From the NCBI GenBank assembly GCA_965223695.1, contig CBDCXJ010000035.1, forward strand, positions 65,546 through 129,545: DNA of 64,000 nucleotides, read 5' to 3'. Below, in pieces: positions 18,439-28,999 of the stretch. The position numbers and the translations under genes were made by a program. Within the stretch, counting starts at the first letter, position 1. Each line of letters opens with the position of its first letter. Origin of the DNA: JAUVPB01 sp965223695 (GTDB lineage: Bacteria > Actinomycetota > Thermoleophilia > Gaiellales > Gaiellaceae). Under the pieces are notes generated by a model, which was not told the DNA's origin, ran no database searches, and was given only the letters and a program-made list of their open reading frames with translations.

Positions 18439-19799
18439 CTAGAAGAGCGTGAGGTACTGGTCGATCTCCCACTGGCTGACGTACTCGTGGAAGCGGTCCC
18501 ACTCGCCGCGTTTGATGCCGAGGTACCAGTCGATGATCTGCTCGCCGTCGCGACCGGTTCCGAAGGCCCCGCGCAGCACGTCGCTCTGGTCCAGCTCGTC
18601 GAGCGCCTCGTGCAGGTGCGCGGGAGCGCGGTCAGGCCGCGCGCGAGCAGCTCGTCGGGTGGCGTCGCGAACAGGTTCTCGGCGTTGGGCTCGCCCGGCT
18701 CGAGCTCGTTCTCGATCCCGTCGAGGCCCGCGGCGAGAACGGCCGCGGCCGCGAGGTAGGGGTTGCACGAGCCGTCGATCGTCCTGTCCTCGATACGGCC
18801 GGGCCCCGGGATCCGCAACATCTGCGTGCGGTTGTTGTAGCCGTAGCTGATCCACACTGGTGACCAGGTCGCGCCCGAGGTGGTCGAGCCGACCTTGAGC
18901 CGCTTGTAGGAGTTGACGGTCGGAGCCGTGATCGCCGAGTAGGAGCGAGCGTGGGTCAGCAGTCCACCCATGAAGTTGTAGGCCAGCTTCGAGAGCCCGA
19001 GCCCCTGCGGATCCGACTCGTCGAGGAAGAGGTTGGTGTCGCCGTCCCAGAGGGACATGTGGTAGTGGCAGCCGTTGCCGGTCAGGTGCGTGAACGGCTT
19101 CGGCATGAAGGTGGCGAGCATGCCGTGCTGGTGCGCGAGCGTGTGGACCATGTAGCGGAAGAAGATCGCGCGGTCACAGCTAGTGAGCGCGTCGGCGTAC
19201 GTGAAGTTCTGCTCGAACTGTCCGTTCGCGTCCTCGTGGTCGTTCGCGTAGTTGCCCCAGCCGAGCCCGTTGACGTAGCTGGAGACGCTTGTGAGGAAGT
19301 CGTAGTTGCGGGTCAGGCCCTTGAGGTCGTAGCAGGGCTTCTCGAGCGTGTCGAGCTCGTCGGCGACTCGAATCGAGCCGTCCTCGTTCTTCTGGATGAG
19401 GAAGTACTCGAGCTCGAGCCCCATCTTGAACTCGTAGCCCTTCTCCTTCGCCATGGTGAGGACGCGCTTGAGGATCGTGCGCGGGTCGTATGGCCAGGGC
19501 TCGCCTTCGACTGTTACATCACAGGCGAAGCGCCCGAGGTTGGGCTGCCACGGCACGGGCGTGAAGCTCGCGGGGTCGGGAATCGCTGCGATGTCGGGGT
19601 CACTCGGAAGCTGGCCGATCTCGCCGGCGGCGAACCCAGCGAAGCCGGCGCCTTCCTCGAGGAGGTCATCGAGGTTTGCGGCGGGAATGAGCTTCGCGCT
19701 CGGCCGCGCGTACAGGTCGACGAACTGCGCAAAGAGGAACTCGATGCCGCGCTCGGCAACAGCTTCGCGAACGGCGTCCGCGGTCATTGGCTGATTCAT
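18439..19799 (-). pseudogene. Type III glutamine synthetase / gamma-glutamylmethylamide synthetase-like, one deletion
   Basis: Reads MNQPMTADAVREAVAERG with KMGLELEYFL, PCYDLKGL, DHEDANGQFEQNF, ATFMPKPFTHLTGNGCHYHM and GSCNPYLAAAAVLAAG, all conserved in the GlnA-III/GMAS group. After LTALP (~residue 392) one base is missing near 18614-18617. The last stretch, LHEALDELDQSDVLRGAFG then WYLGIKRGEWDRF, is in another frame and ends at 18439. Adding one base gives 453 aa, the family length. GMAS ligates methylamine to glutamate in the N-methylglutamate pathway; position directly upstream of soxDAGB fits that pathway, but the N-methylglutamate synthase genes are not in the window. Confidence 0.82.
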
Positions 19800-19832
19800 C
19801 CGGTGTTCCTCCTCGCTTGTGCTCGGCGCACC

Positions 19833-21233
19833 TTAACGAGGAACAGCGAGACGTACGACTGTTGACGCGTCCGAGAGTATGGGAAGCTCGCGAACGGCTG
19901 CGATCAGCTTCTTGCGCTGCTGAAGGGGAAGAACATCGCCGGCAAGATCATGCAGCTTCTGCTCGATCTCGGCCGCGCCGATCTCGGGTCGGTCGCGCGG
20001 GAACTCCGCCGACTGACCGAGCATGCGGCCGTCGTCGAGCTCGAGCTCCACGCGCTGGGCGATGCGCTGCTCGTTGTAGAAGCGTGCATCGGCCTCCGGG
20101 TCGTGGATGACGCGGGTTCGTTCGAGCAGGCGCGCAATGACCGGGTCACGCAGCGTGGCCTCGTCGTAGAGCGCAGGCGTCAGCGCTCGCTGATCGATCG
20201 CGGCCGCCACCGTGTAGGGCAGCGAGAACTGCGCATCGACGGCGCCCGCGGGTGCGCGATCGTCGAGCAGGTTTCCCCAGAGAGTCGTGATCGTGACGGC
20301 CTTGACCGTCTCAGGTCTCACGTCGTGTTCGGCGACGAGCTTGCTGGTCGCCCAGAACGCCGGGTGGTTGATCCCGATCGAGGGGTGGATCTTGTACTCG
20401 ATCTCTCGCGCGAGCCACGTCTCGCCTAGCCCGTCGAGGCCGCGGGCCGGGTCGAAGCGGTCGGAGCCGGCCATGCTCCAGAACCCGAACTCGCCGTCGA
20501 GCGCGCCGAGCCCGCCGCCGAAGCCCTTCTCGCCAGAGAGCGCGGCCATCAGCCCGCCCATCGCTACCCAGCCCCAGCCCTGCTTGACCTCGCGGATCGG
20601 TCGGGTGTCGTGGACAGGCCCGAAGTACTTGTAGACCGACGGGACGGTCGCGTACGTCGCTGCGATGCCGAGCGCGACCTCGGCCTCATCGGCGCTCAAG
20701 CCGAGGATGTTGATGGCCGCGCTTGCCGAGGCGAAGGGGTGGAACTGCTGGCCCCAGACGCGGCGCGCCCGGGCGTGAGAGGGCTGCATGGTGAGCGCGA
20801 TACGCGCGGTGGTCTCGTAGCCGACCGCGAGAGCGGCGAGGAACTCCTTGCCCGAGAGCATGCGCCGCTCGCTCAGGGCGAGCGCCGTCGACACTGCGGC
20901 GAAGCCGGGGTGGGCGACTGCGAAGAGCATGTCCTCGTAGTCGAGGGCGAAGGCGAGGTTGCCGTTTGCGTACACGGCGAAGGGAAGCGAGACACGTGCG
21001 CCGTTGCCGAGCATCGTTGCCTCCTCGCCGGGGCCGAGCTCGCGCGCCAGCTCGATGTGAAGGCGCCCGACACGCGTCTGGCTGCCGCCGAGGCAGCAGG
21101 CGATGATGTTCAGCGTCGCGAGCTGGAGTGTCTCGACGAGCTCGTCGGGGAGGTCGTCGAATGTCGTCTCTGCGGCAAAGGAGGCGAGCGCCTGGGTGAG
21201 GGGGCGTTTCGAATCGGTGGGTTCGCTAGTCAC
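19833..21233 (-). CDS. MmgE/PrpD family dehydratase-like protein
   Basis: 466 aa. Features of the 2-methylcitrate dehydratase fold: helical N-terminal half with NIIACCLGGSQTRVG and ALDYEDMLF, then AVGYETTARIALTMQPSHAR and WGQQFHPFASASAAINILGL, and C-terminal domain PSIGINHPAFWATSKLVAEH with FSLPYTVAAAID. Members include 2-methylcitrate dehydratase, cis-aconitate decarboxylase and iminodisuccinate epimerase, so the substrate is not assigned. The reading frame is intact although both neighbouring genes carry indels. Confidence 0.85.
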   Translation of the reverse strand: MTSEPTDSKRPLTQALASFAAETTFDDLPDELVETLQLATLNIIACCLGGSQTRVGRLHIELARELGPGEEATMLGNGARVSLPFAVYANGNLAFALDYEDMLFAVAHPGFAAVSTALALSERRMLSGKEFLAALAVGYETTARIALTMQPSHARARRVWGQQFHPFASASAAINILGLSADEAEVALGIAATYATVPSVYKYFGPVHDTRPIREVKQGWGWVAMGGLMAALSGEKGFGGGLGALDGEFGFWSMAGSDRFDPARGLDGLGETWLAREIEYKIHPSIGINHPAFWATSKLVAEHDVRPETVKAVTITTLWGNLLDDRAPAGAVDAQFSLPYTVAAAIDQRALTPALYDEATLRDPVIARLLERTRVIHDPEADARFYNEQRIAQRVELELDDGRMLGQSAEFPRDRPEIGAAEIEQKLHDLAGDVLPLQQRKKLIAAVRELPILSDASTVVRLAVPR

Positions 21234-21287
21234 CTCGCTAACGCTAGAGCCATCCAGGACGTCGCGGCTGGCGCCTGTCGCGCCCGG

Positions 21288-23225
21288 CTAGAGAACGCGC
21301 TTGCCCATCTCGGCGACGTCGTAGCCACCAAGCCGAGAGACCGCGTGCCTGAAGCCCTCGTCCTCGAGGAGCTCGAGGAAAGGCTTGAGGATCGGGTCGT
21401 CGAGTGACTCTCTGCGCAGCACGAGATCGAATGGCTCCGACGCGAGCGCGACGAAGTCGAGCCCGAAGGCGCGCGCGGCGGCGAGTATGCCTAGGCCGCA
21501 GTCGGCGTGGCCGGCCGCGACCGTCGCCGCTACGGCCAGGTGCGAGTACTCCTCGCGCTCGTAGCCGGGGAGCGCCCCGGGCTCGATGTCTTGCTGGGCG
21601 AGCAGGTGGTCGAGCAGCACGCGCGTGCCGGCGCCGCGTTGGCGGTTGATGAAGCGCGCCGCGCGGGTGGCAAGATCCTCGAGTGAACGCAGCTCGAGTG
21701 GGTTCCCGGGAGCGACCATCAGGCCCTGATCGCGGTGGGCGAGCCGAACCACGGCGACGGGCGCATCCCCAAGCATCCGTTCGACGAATGGCACATTGTA
21801 GGCGCCGCTCTCGGCATCGAGTAGGTGCGCACCGGCCAGGTGGCAGAGAGCCCGTCGCGAAGCGCGACGAGGCCGCCTAGCGAGCCGACAGCGGTCGAGC
21901 TCAGCGAGGTCTCGGGTCGGCGCTCGCGCATCGTCGCAGCGGCGAGATCGAGTACGAGATCGTGAGAGCCGATGCACACGATGGCGCGCTCGATCTCTTC
22001 CAGCGGCCGGAGGAGGTCGACGTCGGTCTTGTCGCCAGCGTCGTGGCCCTCCCGTTCGGGTCCTATTCGCCAGGAGTCCGTCGGCGCGCACGAGCGAGGT
22101 GAGGACTCCGGCGCCACCGGCGAGGGGGGCCGCGATCAGGGTGCCGTCGACCTTGCCGAGCCGAACGCGGACCCAGTCGTCGACTCCGCTCGAGGAGCCG
22201 ATCTTGCGCGCCACGGTTGCGCTGGTCGAACTCCGCTTGGCCGTCGGGGCGCCCTGGAGCTCGGTAAGCAGCGGGCCGACGACGAGGTCGAAGGTCAGCG
22301 CCGCCGAGACCGGATAGCCGGGCACTCCCACGACCGGCGTGCAGCCGACGACGCCGAGTACGACGGGATGCCCGGGCTTGACGGCGACGCCGTGCACGGA
22401 CAGCATGCCGGCGGCGGCGATCACGGAGGCGGTGTGATCGTCGCTGACCCGCGGAGGAATCCGGCGAGAACGAGCACGACGTCGGCCTCGCCAGAGGCGC
22501 GCTCGAGCGTCTCGCGCAGCGCTGCCGGGTCGTCGGAGACGATCGGGCCGACGTTAAACTGCGGCACCCGCCTCGCCGGCCTGGCCGGCGAGCATCAGCG
22601 AGTTGGTGTCGGCGGATCTCACCGATCGCCAGTGGAGCGTCATGACCACGAATCTCGTCGCCGGTGGGCACGATCGTCACGCGCGGCCGGGCGCGTACCG
22701 GGAGCTCCGCGTGTCCGGCCGCCGCGCAGGCAGCCGCGTCGATCGGCCGGATGCGATGACCCGGCGCGAGCAGCAGCTCGCTCTCGGTGACGTCCTCGCC
22801 GCAGCGAGCGAACGTGCTGGTACGGCGCGACCGCGGCACGCAGCTCGGCCGCGGAGCCAGCGTCAAAATGCACGTGCTCACGCATGACCACAGCGTCGAA
22901 GCCAGCGGGGAGGGGGTCGCCCGTATCGACGTGCTGGAATGCGTCAGAGGCGAGCTCGACCGGGCTCGACTCGCTCGCGGCGTCCGTATCGTGCGCGCGC
23001 ACGGCTATTCCGTCCATCGCGGCAGCGTCGTAGGCAGGCGACGAGCGCCGCGCGAAAACCGGCTCGGCCGTGACCCGGCCCGCCGCCTCGTCGATCGCGA
23101 CGAGCTCTGTCTCGACGCGGCTCGGACAACCGCGCTCGGCCCGATCGGCGCGCCAGCGCTCGAGCGCGTCCTCGGAGACCGACGTTCTCGAGGAAGTAGT
23201 CGCCGGCGCGCGGCGCGTCAACCAC
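21288..23225 (-). pseudogene. MoeA with C-terminal periplasmic-binding-protein-like domain, eight indels
   Basis: Joined frames give 642 aa. The MoeA part runs from VVDAPRAGDYFLENV through SRVETELVAIDEAAGRVTAE, YDAAAMDGIAVRA, RPRVTIVPTGDEIR and KPGHPVVLGVVGCTPVVGVP. The last ~220 residues (AHLLDAESGAYNVPFVERML, DCGLGILAAARAFGLDFVAL) resemble a substrate-binding-protein domain, a known MoeA fusion in other prokaryotes. Frame jumps lie near 23180, 22801-22804, 22614, 22555-22559, 22456, 22446, 22064 (one base each) and 21846-21847 (two bases). Removing these nine bases gives an exact multiple of three. GTG 23225 overlaps the end of the upstream moeA. MoeA inserts Mo or W into molybdopterin-AMP. 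Confidence 0.8.
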
Positions 23226-24462
23226 CGCCGAGCACCCAGTCGTGCAGCTCGACCGTGACCTTGCTCCGCGCGTAGAGGCCGCTTGCCTCCTCGGGTACCA
23301 GGAGCTGTCCGTCCGCGCGTGCGAGCGCCGAGAGAGCCGAGGACTTGGCAAAGATCGGCTCGGCCATGCCGTCGACGAGGGTGACCTGAACGACGTCGAG
23401 CCCGGCCTGGTGCCGAGGGGATGTCGCGGGCGAGGACAGCACTGGTCGTCGCGGCGATGCATGGCTCGCTTCTGCCGCCCACGAGTCGCACCACGCCAGC
23501 ACCGATCAGGCGGAACACGACGAGCGCCGAGGCCGGATTGCCCGGCAGACCGATCACGGGCACTCCTGCGCACTCCGCGAGCAGCGTCGGCTTGCCCGGC
23601 TTGAGGGCGAGACCGTGACACCCAGATCCCTGGGGCGCCAAGCGCGCTGATCACGTCGGCGGTGGCGTCGCGCGTGCCGACAGAGGAGCCGGCCGAGACG
23701 ACGACGACGTCGCTGCCGGCGAGCGCGCCCTCGAGCGCTGCGCGCAGGCGTGCCGGGTCGTCCGGCACGATCCCGCGCAGGTCGGGCGCCCCGCCGGCGA
23801 GGCGAACGAGGCCGGCTAGTGCACCAGCGATCGCATCTCGAACCTGTCCCGGGGCGAGCGCCGTGGTGCTCGGCGGCGCGAGCTCGTCGCCGGTCGAGAG
23901 GATCGCCACCCGCGGGGCGGGCGAACACCGACAACGATGTAACTCCCGCGGCGGCAAGCAGTCCGAGGTGCTCTGGTCGGATCGCTCGCCCGGCGGCCAC
24001 AAGCTCGACACTCTTCGCAACGTCCTCGTCGGGTCTGACCACGGCCTGTCCGACGGCCACCGCTTCGAGCACCTCGACGCTGCCGGCGTCGGTTCGACTC
24101 GTGCGCTCGACCATCACGACGGCGTCGGCACCCTCGGGCAGCGCCCCACCAGTGGGGATGGCGGCCGCCGCCCCGCCCTCGACCTTCAGGGGTGCCGAGC
24201 CACCCATCTCGACCTCTCCCACGACCTCGAAAGCCATCGGGAGCGTGGCCGAGGCACCGAACGTATCCGCGGCTCGAACCGCATACCCGTCGACCGCAGA
24301 GCGCGCGAAGCCGGGCAGATCGTGTGGGCTCGTGATCGAGCGGGAGGCGACCCGCCCGAGCCCGTCTTCCAGCGCGATCTCTTGTTCCTTCGTGCGACGC
24401 GCCGGGCGGAACCCGCCTTGCGCCTCGGCGACGCTCCGCACCGAGAAGAACTCCCGCTTCAC
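23218..24462 (-). pseudogene. moeA: Molybdopterin molybdenumtransferase MoeA, three single-base insertions
   Basis: Joined frames give 413 aa, the usual MoeA size. Motifs in order: SPHDLPGFARSAVDGYAVRA, IPTGGALPEGADAVVMVE, RPRVAILSTGDELAPP, SDVVVVSAGSSVGTRDATAD, HGLALKPGKPTLLAE, VPVIGLPGNPASALVVF. Single extra bases occur near 23914-23920 (a run of G on the plus strand), 23618 and 23416; after removal the frame is exact. It lies 10 bp after the formate dehydrogenase beta gene, fitting metal insertion into its molybdopterin cofactor. Confidence 0.87.
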
Positions 24463-24472
24463 GGAAGTCAGA

Positions 24473-26140
24473 TTAGTCCGCGCTGGCAGGCCGGCCGAGC
24501 TGGACGACGCTCATCACCGGTCCGAGCGCGACCTGGCCGAGGCCGCAGATCGACGTCAGACGCATCGTCTCTTCGAGCTCGGCGATCCGCCCGTCGACGT
24601 CGCTTGCGCCGCCACCCGCGGCGAGCAGCTCGGTCAGGATCGTCTCTGCCTTCTGGCTGCCGACCCGGCAGGGGACGCACTTGCCGCAGCTCTCCTGGCG
24701 GAAGAACCCAAGGACGTTCGTCGCTGCGGCGAGCAGGTCGGTCGCGTCGTCCATGACGACGACCGCACCCGAGCCGAGCATCGAGCCCGCGTCGGCAAGC
24801 GCCGTGAAGTCGAGCGGCGTCTCGAGCGCATTCGGCCCGAGGAAGTTCGACGACGCGCCGCCGGGCTGAACGGCGCCCAGCGTGCCGTTGCCGGCAACGC
24901 CGCCGGCGAGCTCCACTAGCGCACGCAGCGATGTTCCCAGCGGAACGCAGTAGACGCCCGGCGACGCAACGTGCCCCGCGACCGCGAAGAACTTCAGACC
25001 GTCGGCGTCTCCCGCGCCCTGGTCACGCCACCAGTCGCTGCCGTGGGTCAGAATCGGCGGCACGGCCGCGAACGTCTCGACCGAGTTCATCAACGTCGGC
25101 TTGTTCCAGAGGCCGTGTGTTCCCGGGAACGGCGGCTTGTTGCGCGGCTCGCCGCGGTGGCCCTCCATGCACTCGATCAACGCGGTCTCTTCCCCGAGGA
25201 TGTAGCCGCCGGGCGAGACGAAGACGTCGATCGAGAGTGTGCGCCCGCTTCCGCTCGCGTCGCTACCCAGCAAGCCGAGCTCCTCGATACGGGCGAGCTC
25301 GGACCGGATCACGTGCTCCTCGGGTGCGTACTCGTGCCGGATGAAGACCCAACCCTGCTCGGCGCCGACGGCCAGCATCCCCAGCAGCATTCCCTCGAGA
25401 ACGAGATGGGGAAGCTCGGCCAGGATCTGGCGGTCCTTGAACGTGCCGGGCTCCGATTCGTCGGCGTTGCAGATCACGTACTTCGGCGCTGCCTGCTCGG
25501 CGCGTACGAGCTCCCACTTCAGCCCGGTCGGGAAGCCCGCGCCGCCCATGCCGCGTAGGTTCGACGCCTTGAGCTCGGTGACCACATCGGCCTGATCGAG
25601 CGCGCCGTCGAGCGCGGCTCGCGCGAGCGCGTATGGCTCGCGCGTGTCGTCGGTCGCGTAGGGGTCCGTCGGCCAAGCGCGATCGGGTCGGAGCGGCTCG
25701 CCCGTGCCGAGCGACCCCTCGCGGGCGGCCTCGACGGCGTCCCCGAGCGCCTGCGGCGAGGCAAGCGAGACAGGCCGTTCGTTGACGACCGCCGCCGGCG
25801 CCACGTCGCAGCGTCCGAGGCAGGAGGCAGAGCACACCGACACCTCATCGTCGTCTTCGAAGCGCTCGGCGATGCCGTCCGGGTCGGCGAAGTCAGGGCT
25901 GAGCCAGCAGGCGAGGTCGCGACACACGCCGAGCTCGACTCGGGGCGGCGGCCCATCTGCGCGAAAGTGCGGATAGAACGAGATCAGGCCCTGGATCTCG
26001 TACAGTGGCCGCCGCGTGTCGCGCGCGAGAGCGGCGAGCGCGTCCGCTGGCAGCCAGCCATGCTCGCGCTGAATGTCATGCAGCGCCGGGATCAGGCTCG
26101 GGCCCGGGAAGCGCCCGGCGCGAGCTTCGCGGCCACTCAT
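24473..26140 (-). CDS. fdhB: Formate dehydrogenase NADH-binding subunit (NuoE-NuoF fusion)
   Basis: 555 aa. Residues ~1-150 are a NuoE-like thioredoxin-fold 2Fe-2S domain (IQREHGWLPADALAAL, CRDLACWL, CSASCLGRCDVAP). The rest is NuoF-like: NLRGMGGAGFPTGLKW for FMN/NADH binding, YVICNADESEPGTFKDR, GAGAYICGEE-like region GGYILGEETALIECMEG, and the 4Fe-4S motif ESCGKCVPCRVG with a distal CGLG. In soluble NAD+-dependent formate dehydrogenases this subunit passes formate electrons to NAD+. Its ATG overlaps the fdhA stop by 4 bp. Confidence 0.9.
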   Translation of the reverse strand: MSGREARAGRFPGPSLIPALHDIQREHGWLPADALAALARDTRRPLYEIQGLISFYPHFRADGPPPRVELGVCRDLACWLSPDFADPDGIAERFEDDDEVSVCSASCLGRCDVAPAAVVNERPVSLASPQALGDAVEAAREGSLGTGEPLRPDRAWPTDPYATDDTREPYALARAALDGALDQADVVTELKASNLRGMGGAGFPTGLKWELVRAEQAAPKYVICNADESEPGTFKDRQILAELPHLVLEGMLLGMLAVGAEQGWVFIRHEYAPEEHVIRSELARIEELGLLGSDASGSGRTLSIDVFVSPGGYILGEETALIECMEGHRGEPRNKPPFPGTHGLWNKPTLMNSVETFAAVPPILTHGSDWWRDQGAGDADGLKFFAVAGHVASPGVYCVPLGTSLRALVELAGGVAGNGTLGAVQPGGASSNFLGPNALETPLDFTALADAGSMLGSGAVVVMDDATDLLAAATNVLGFFRQESCGKCVPCRVGSQKAETILTELLAAGGGASDVDGRIAELEETMRLTSICGLGQVALGPVMSVVQLGRPASAD

Positions 26141-28953
26141 GCGCGCGAGACGCGGACGGCGCAGAACTTGAACTCGGGAATCTTCCCGTCCGGGTCGATC
26201 TCGTCGATCGTCAGCACGTTCGCCGCCGCCTCGCGGAAGTGGAACGGGATGAACACGTTGCCGCGGTCCTCGCGGTGCGAGACCTCGGCGCTGAGCTCGA
26301 CCGAGCCGCGTCGTGACTCGACGCGAACGAAGTCACCGTGCGCGATGCCGAGCTCAGCCGCGTCGTCGGGGTGGATCCAGACGTGGGCCTCGGGGGCGAT
26401 CGCGTCGAGGGCGTAGGAGCGCCGCGTCATCGAGCCGGTGTGCCAGTGCTCGAGCAGGCGGCCGGTGTTCAGGACGAACGGGTACTGCTCGTCAGGAAGC
26501 TCCTTCGCGGGGAGCCACTCGGCCGCGACGATGCGCGCCTTGCCGTTCTCGGTCGGGAAGCCGTCGCCGAAGAGCACGGCGATCCCGTCTGAGGTCTCCG
26601 GATCGGGGTTCGGATAGAGCTTGCCGCTGGCGCCGAGGTTGTCGTAGGTCAGACCGTCGAGCGACGCACCGAGGGCAACCATCTCATCGAAGGCCTCGCG
26701 CGGCGAGGCGTAGTCCATCGAGAGCCCGACGCGGTTGGCTATCTCCTGGATCAGCTCGAAGTCGCCACGCGCCTGGCCCGGCGTCTCGAGCACCGGCTCG
26801 CTCAGCTGCACGCGCCGGTCGGTGTTCGTGAACGTGCCGACCTTCTCCATATAAGACGATGCGGGAAGGACGACGTCCGCGAACTCGGCCGTCTCGGTCA
26901 GGAAGATGTCTTGGACGACGAGGAACTCGAGGTTCGCCAGCCCCTTTCTGACCTTGTTGATGTTCGGGTCGGAGAGGAACGGGTTCTCACCGAGCATGTA
27001 CATGCCCTTGACCTGCCCGGCGAGCGCGGCGCCGATTATCTCGGTCACGGTCAAGCCGGGCTCGGGCGACAGGGTCGTACCCCAGGCCTCCTCGAAAGCG
27101 GCCTGGGCGTGCGGGTCGTCGACTCGCTGGTAGTCGGGGTACATCATCGGGATCAGCCCCGAGTCGGATGCGCCCTGGACGTTGTTCTGGCCCCGCAGCG
27201 GGTGCAGCCCGGTGCCGGGCTTCCCCACGTTGCCGGTGATGGCACAGAGCGCGATCAGGCAGCGACAGTTGTCGGTGCCGGTCGTGTACTGGGACATCCC
27301 CATTCCCCAGTAGATGACGCCGGCGCCGGCCTCGCCCCAGACGCGGGCCACCTCGCGGATGGTGTCGGCCGGGATCCCGCAGATCTGCGAGGCGCGCTCG
27401 GCCGGGTAGCCCTCGACGGTGGTCTTCAGCTCCTCGAAGCCCGTCGTCCGCGAGCCGACGTAGTCGTGGTCGACGAGCCCGGCGGCGATCACCTCGTGGA
27501 GCACGCCGTTGAAGAACGCCACATCGGTGCCCGGCTTGACCTGGCAGTAGATGTCCGCGTGGTCGGCGATCCGCTCGCGCCGGGGGTCGACGACGATCAG
27601 GGTCGTGCCCCGTCGGCGCGCTTGCTTGAAGAACGACGACGCCACCGGGTGGTTCGCCGTCGTGTTCGTGCCTGCGAGCAGCGCGACGTCGGCGTTGACG
27701 ATGTCGCCGTACGTCGTGGTCACCGCGCCCGAGCCGATGCCTTCGAGCAGCGCGGCAACGCTCGAGGCGTGGCAGAGCCGCGTGCAGTGATCGACGTTGT
27801 TCGTGCCGAAGCCGGCGCGGATCAGCTTCTGGAAGAGGTAGGCCTCCTCGTTCGAGCACTTGGCTGAGCCGAAACCTGCGAGCGCCTCAGGGCCGTTGTC
27901 GTCGAGGATCGAGCGCAACCGCTCGCCAACGAGATCGAGCGCCTCGTCCCAGCTCGCCTCGCGGAAGGCCGGCATCACCTCGTCGTAGTCGACGAGGCCC
28001 CCGGGCTTGCGCCGGCCGCGGCCCTCGCCGCGCACGTCGGCCGAGAGCGCGCCCTTCGGGTAGTAGTCCTCGCGCCGTATCAACGGCACGGTCAGCCGCT
28101 GCGGGTTCATGGCGTAGTCCCAGCCGTAGCGCCCCTTGACGCACAGCCGCTTCTGCGAGCCGGGCTGTTCGCGGCCCTCGGCGAAGACGATCGCGTTCGC
28201 CTGCTCGTCGACGTGGTATGTGAGCGCGCAGCCGACGCCGCAGTAGGGGCAGACGGTGTCGACTTGCTTGAGCTCATCGCGGGGGCGGATCGGCACCGAG
28301 ATCGGCTTGTTGACGAGCGCGCCCGTCGGGCAGGCGGCGACACACTCCCCACACGAGACGCAGCTCGACTCGCCCATCGGCTGGTCGAGATCGAAGGCGA
28401 TGCGCGTCTCGTAGCCCTTCCCCGTTCTCCCGATCACGTCGTTTCCCTGGATGTCGTCACAGGCGCGCACGCAGCGGTCGCAGAGGATGCAGGCGCCGTG
28501 GTGGGTCTCGATCACGGGGTTCGAGGCGTCTGTCGGGCGCGCAGCTCCTACCGGCAAGGCGTGGTCGAGGACGTCGTAGCGCCGCGCGAGGGCGAGCAGC
28601 TCGTTGTCGGCGGTCGTCGTCTCCTTCGGGTCGTCTTCGGGCGCGGGCTGGTCGGCCATGAGCATGCGCACGAGCGTGGCGCGTTGCTTCTCGACCTGCT
28701 CGGTCGCGGTGTTCACCTCCATGCCCTCCTCGACGGTGCGCACGCATGCGGCCGCGAGCACGCGCTGGCCGACGTCGACAGCGCAGACGCGACAGACGCC
28801 GACCGGGTCGTAGCGCTCGTCGTGGCAGAGGACGGGAATCTCGATGCCGGCCTCGTGCGCGGCCTCCCAGATCGTCGCGTTCTTGGGGGCGCTGACCGCG
28901 TTCCCGTCAATCGTCAGCTGCACCGTGCGGCGCTCCTGGGCGGTGATCGCCAT
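26137..28953 (-). CDS. fdhA: NAD-dependent formate dehydrogenase alpha subunit (Mo/W-bisMGD, cysteine form)
   Basis: 938 aa. An N-terminal 2Fe-2S ferredoxin (VCRVCAVDVG), two ferredoxin-type clusters (ACILCDRCVRACDDIQG, CVSCGECVAACPTGAL), a 4Fe-4S site VCPYCGVGCALTY near residue 240, then the bisMGD catalytic domain. The metal ligand is in DHCTRLCHASSVAALL, so it is cysteine rather than selenocysteine although the genome has sel genes. Arg and His next to it fit the formate site. The C-terminal domain has LNTGRLLEHWHTGSMTRRS, typical of FdhA. It oxidises formate to CO2; partner subunit follows, then two moeA genes. Confidence 0.94.
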   Translation of the reverse strand: MAITAQERRTVQLTIDGNAVSAPKNATIWEAAHEAGIEIPVLCHDERYDPVGVCRVCAVDVGQRVLAAACVRTVEEGMEVNTATEQVEKQRATLVRMLMADQPAPEDDPKETTTADNELLALARRYDVLDHALPVGAARPTDASNPVIETHHGACILCDRCVRACDDIQGNDVIGRTGKGYETRIAFDLDQPMGESSCVSCGECVAACPTGALVNKPISVPIRPRDELKQVDTVCPYCGVGCALTYHVDEQANAIVFAEGREQPGSQKRLCVKGRYGWDYAMNPQRLTVPLIRREDYYPKGALSADVRGEGRGRRKPGGLVDYDEVMPAFREASWDEALDLVGERLRSILDDNGPEALAGFGSAKCSNEEAYLFQKLIRAGFGTNNVDHCTRLCHASSVAALLEGIGSGAVTTTYGDIVNADVALLAGTNTTANHPVASSFFKQARRRGTTLIVVDPRRERIADHADIYCQVKPGTDVAFFNGVLHEVIAAGLVDHDYVGSRTTGFEELKTTVEGYPAERASQICGIPADTIREVARVWGEAGAGVIYWGMGMSQYTTGTDNCRCLIALCAITGNVGKPGTGLHPLRGQNNVQGASDSGLIPMMYPDYQRVDDPHAQAAFEEAWGTTLSPEPGLTVTEIIGAALAGQVKGMYMLGENPFLSDPNINKVRKGLANLEFLVVQDIFLTETAEFADVVLPASSYMEKVGTFTNTDRRVQLSEPVLETPGQARGDFELIQEIANRVGLSMDYASPREAFDEMVALGASLDGLTYDNLGASGKLYPNPDPETSDGIAVLFGDGFPTENGKARIVAAEWLPAKELPDEQYPFVLNTGRLLEHWHTGSMTRRSYALDAIAPEAHVWIHPDDAAELGIAHGDFVRVESRRGSVELSAEVSHREDRGNVFIPFHFREAAANVLTIDEIDPDGKIPEFKFCAVRVSRA

Positions 28954-28999
28954 CGCGAAGATCGTAGCCCGCTCGGCCCGCTCAGCCTGTGCGGCCCGC

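Noticed and set aside
26137..28953. FdhA as a selenoprotein using the local sel genes
   Set aside because: The ligand codon is an ordinary Cys codon (TRLCHASS); no in-frame TGA exists in the gene.
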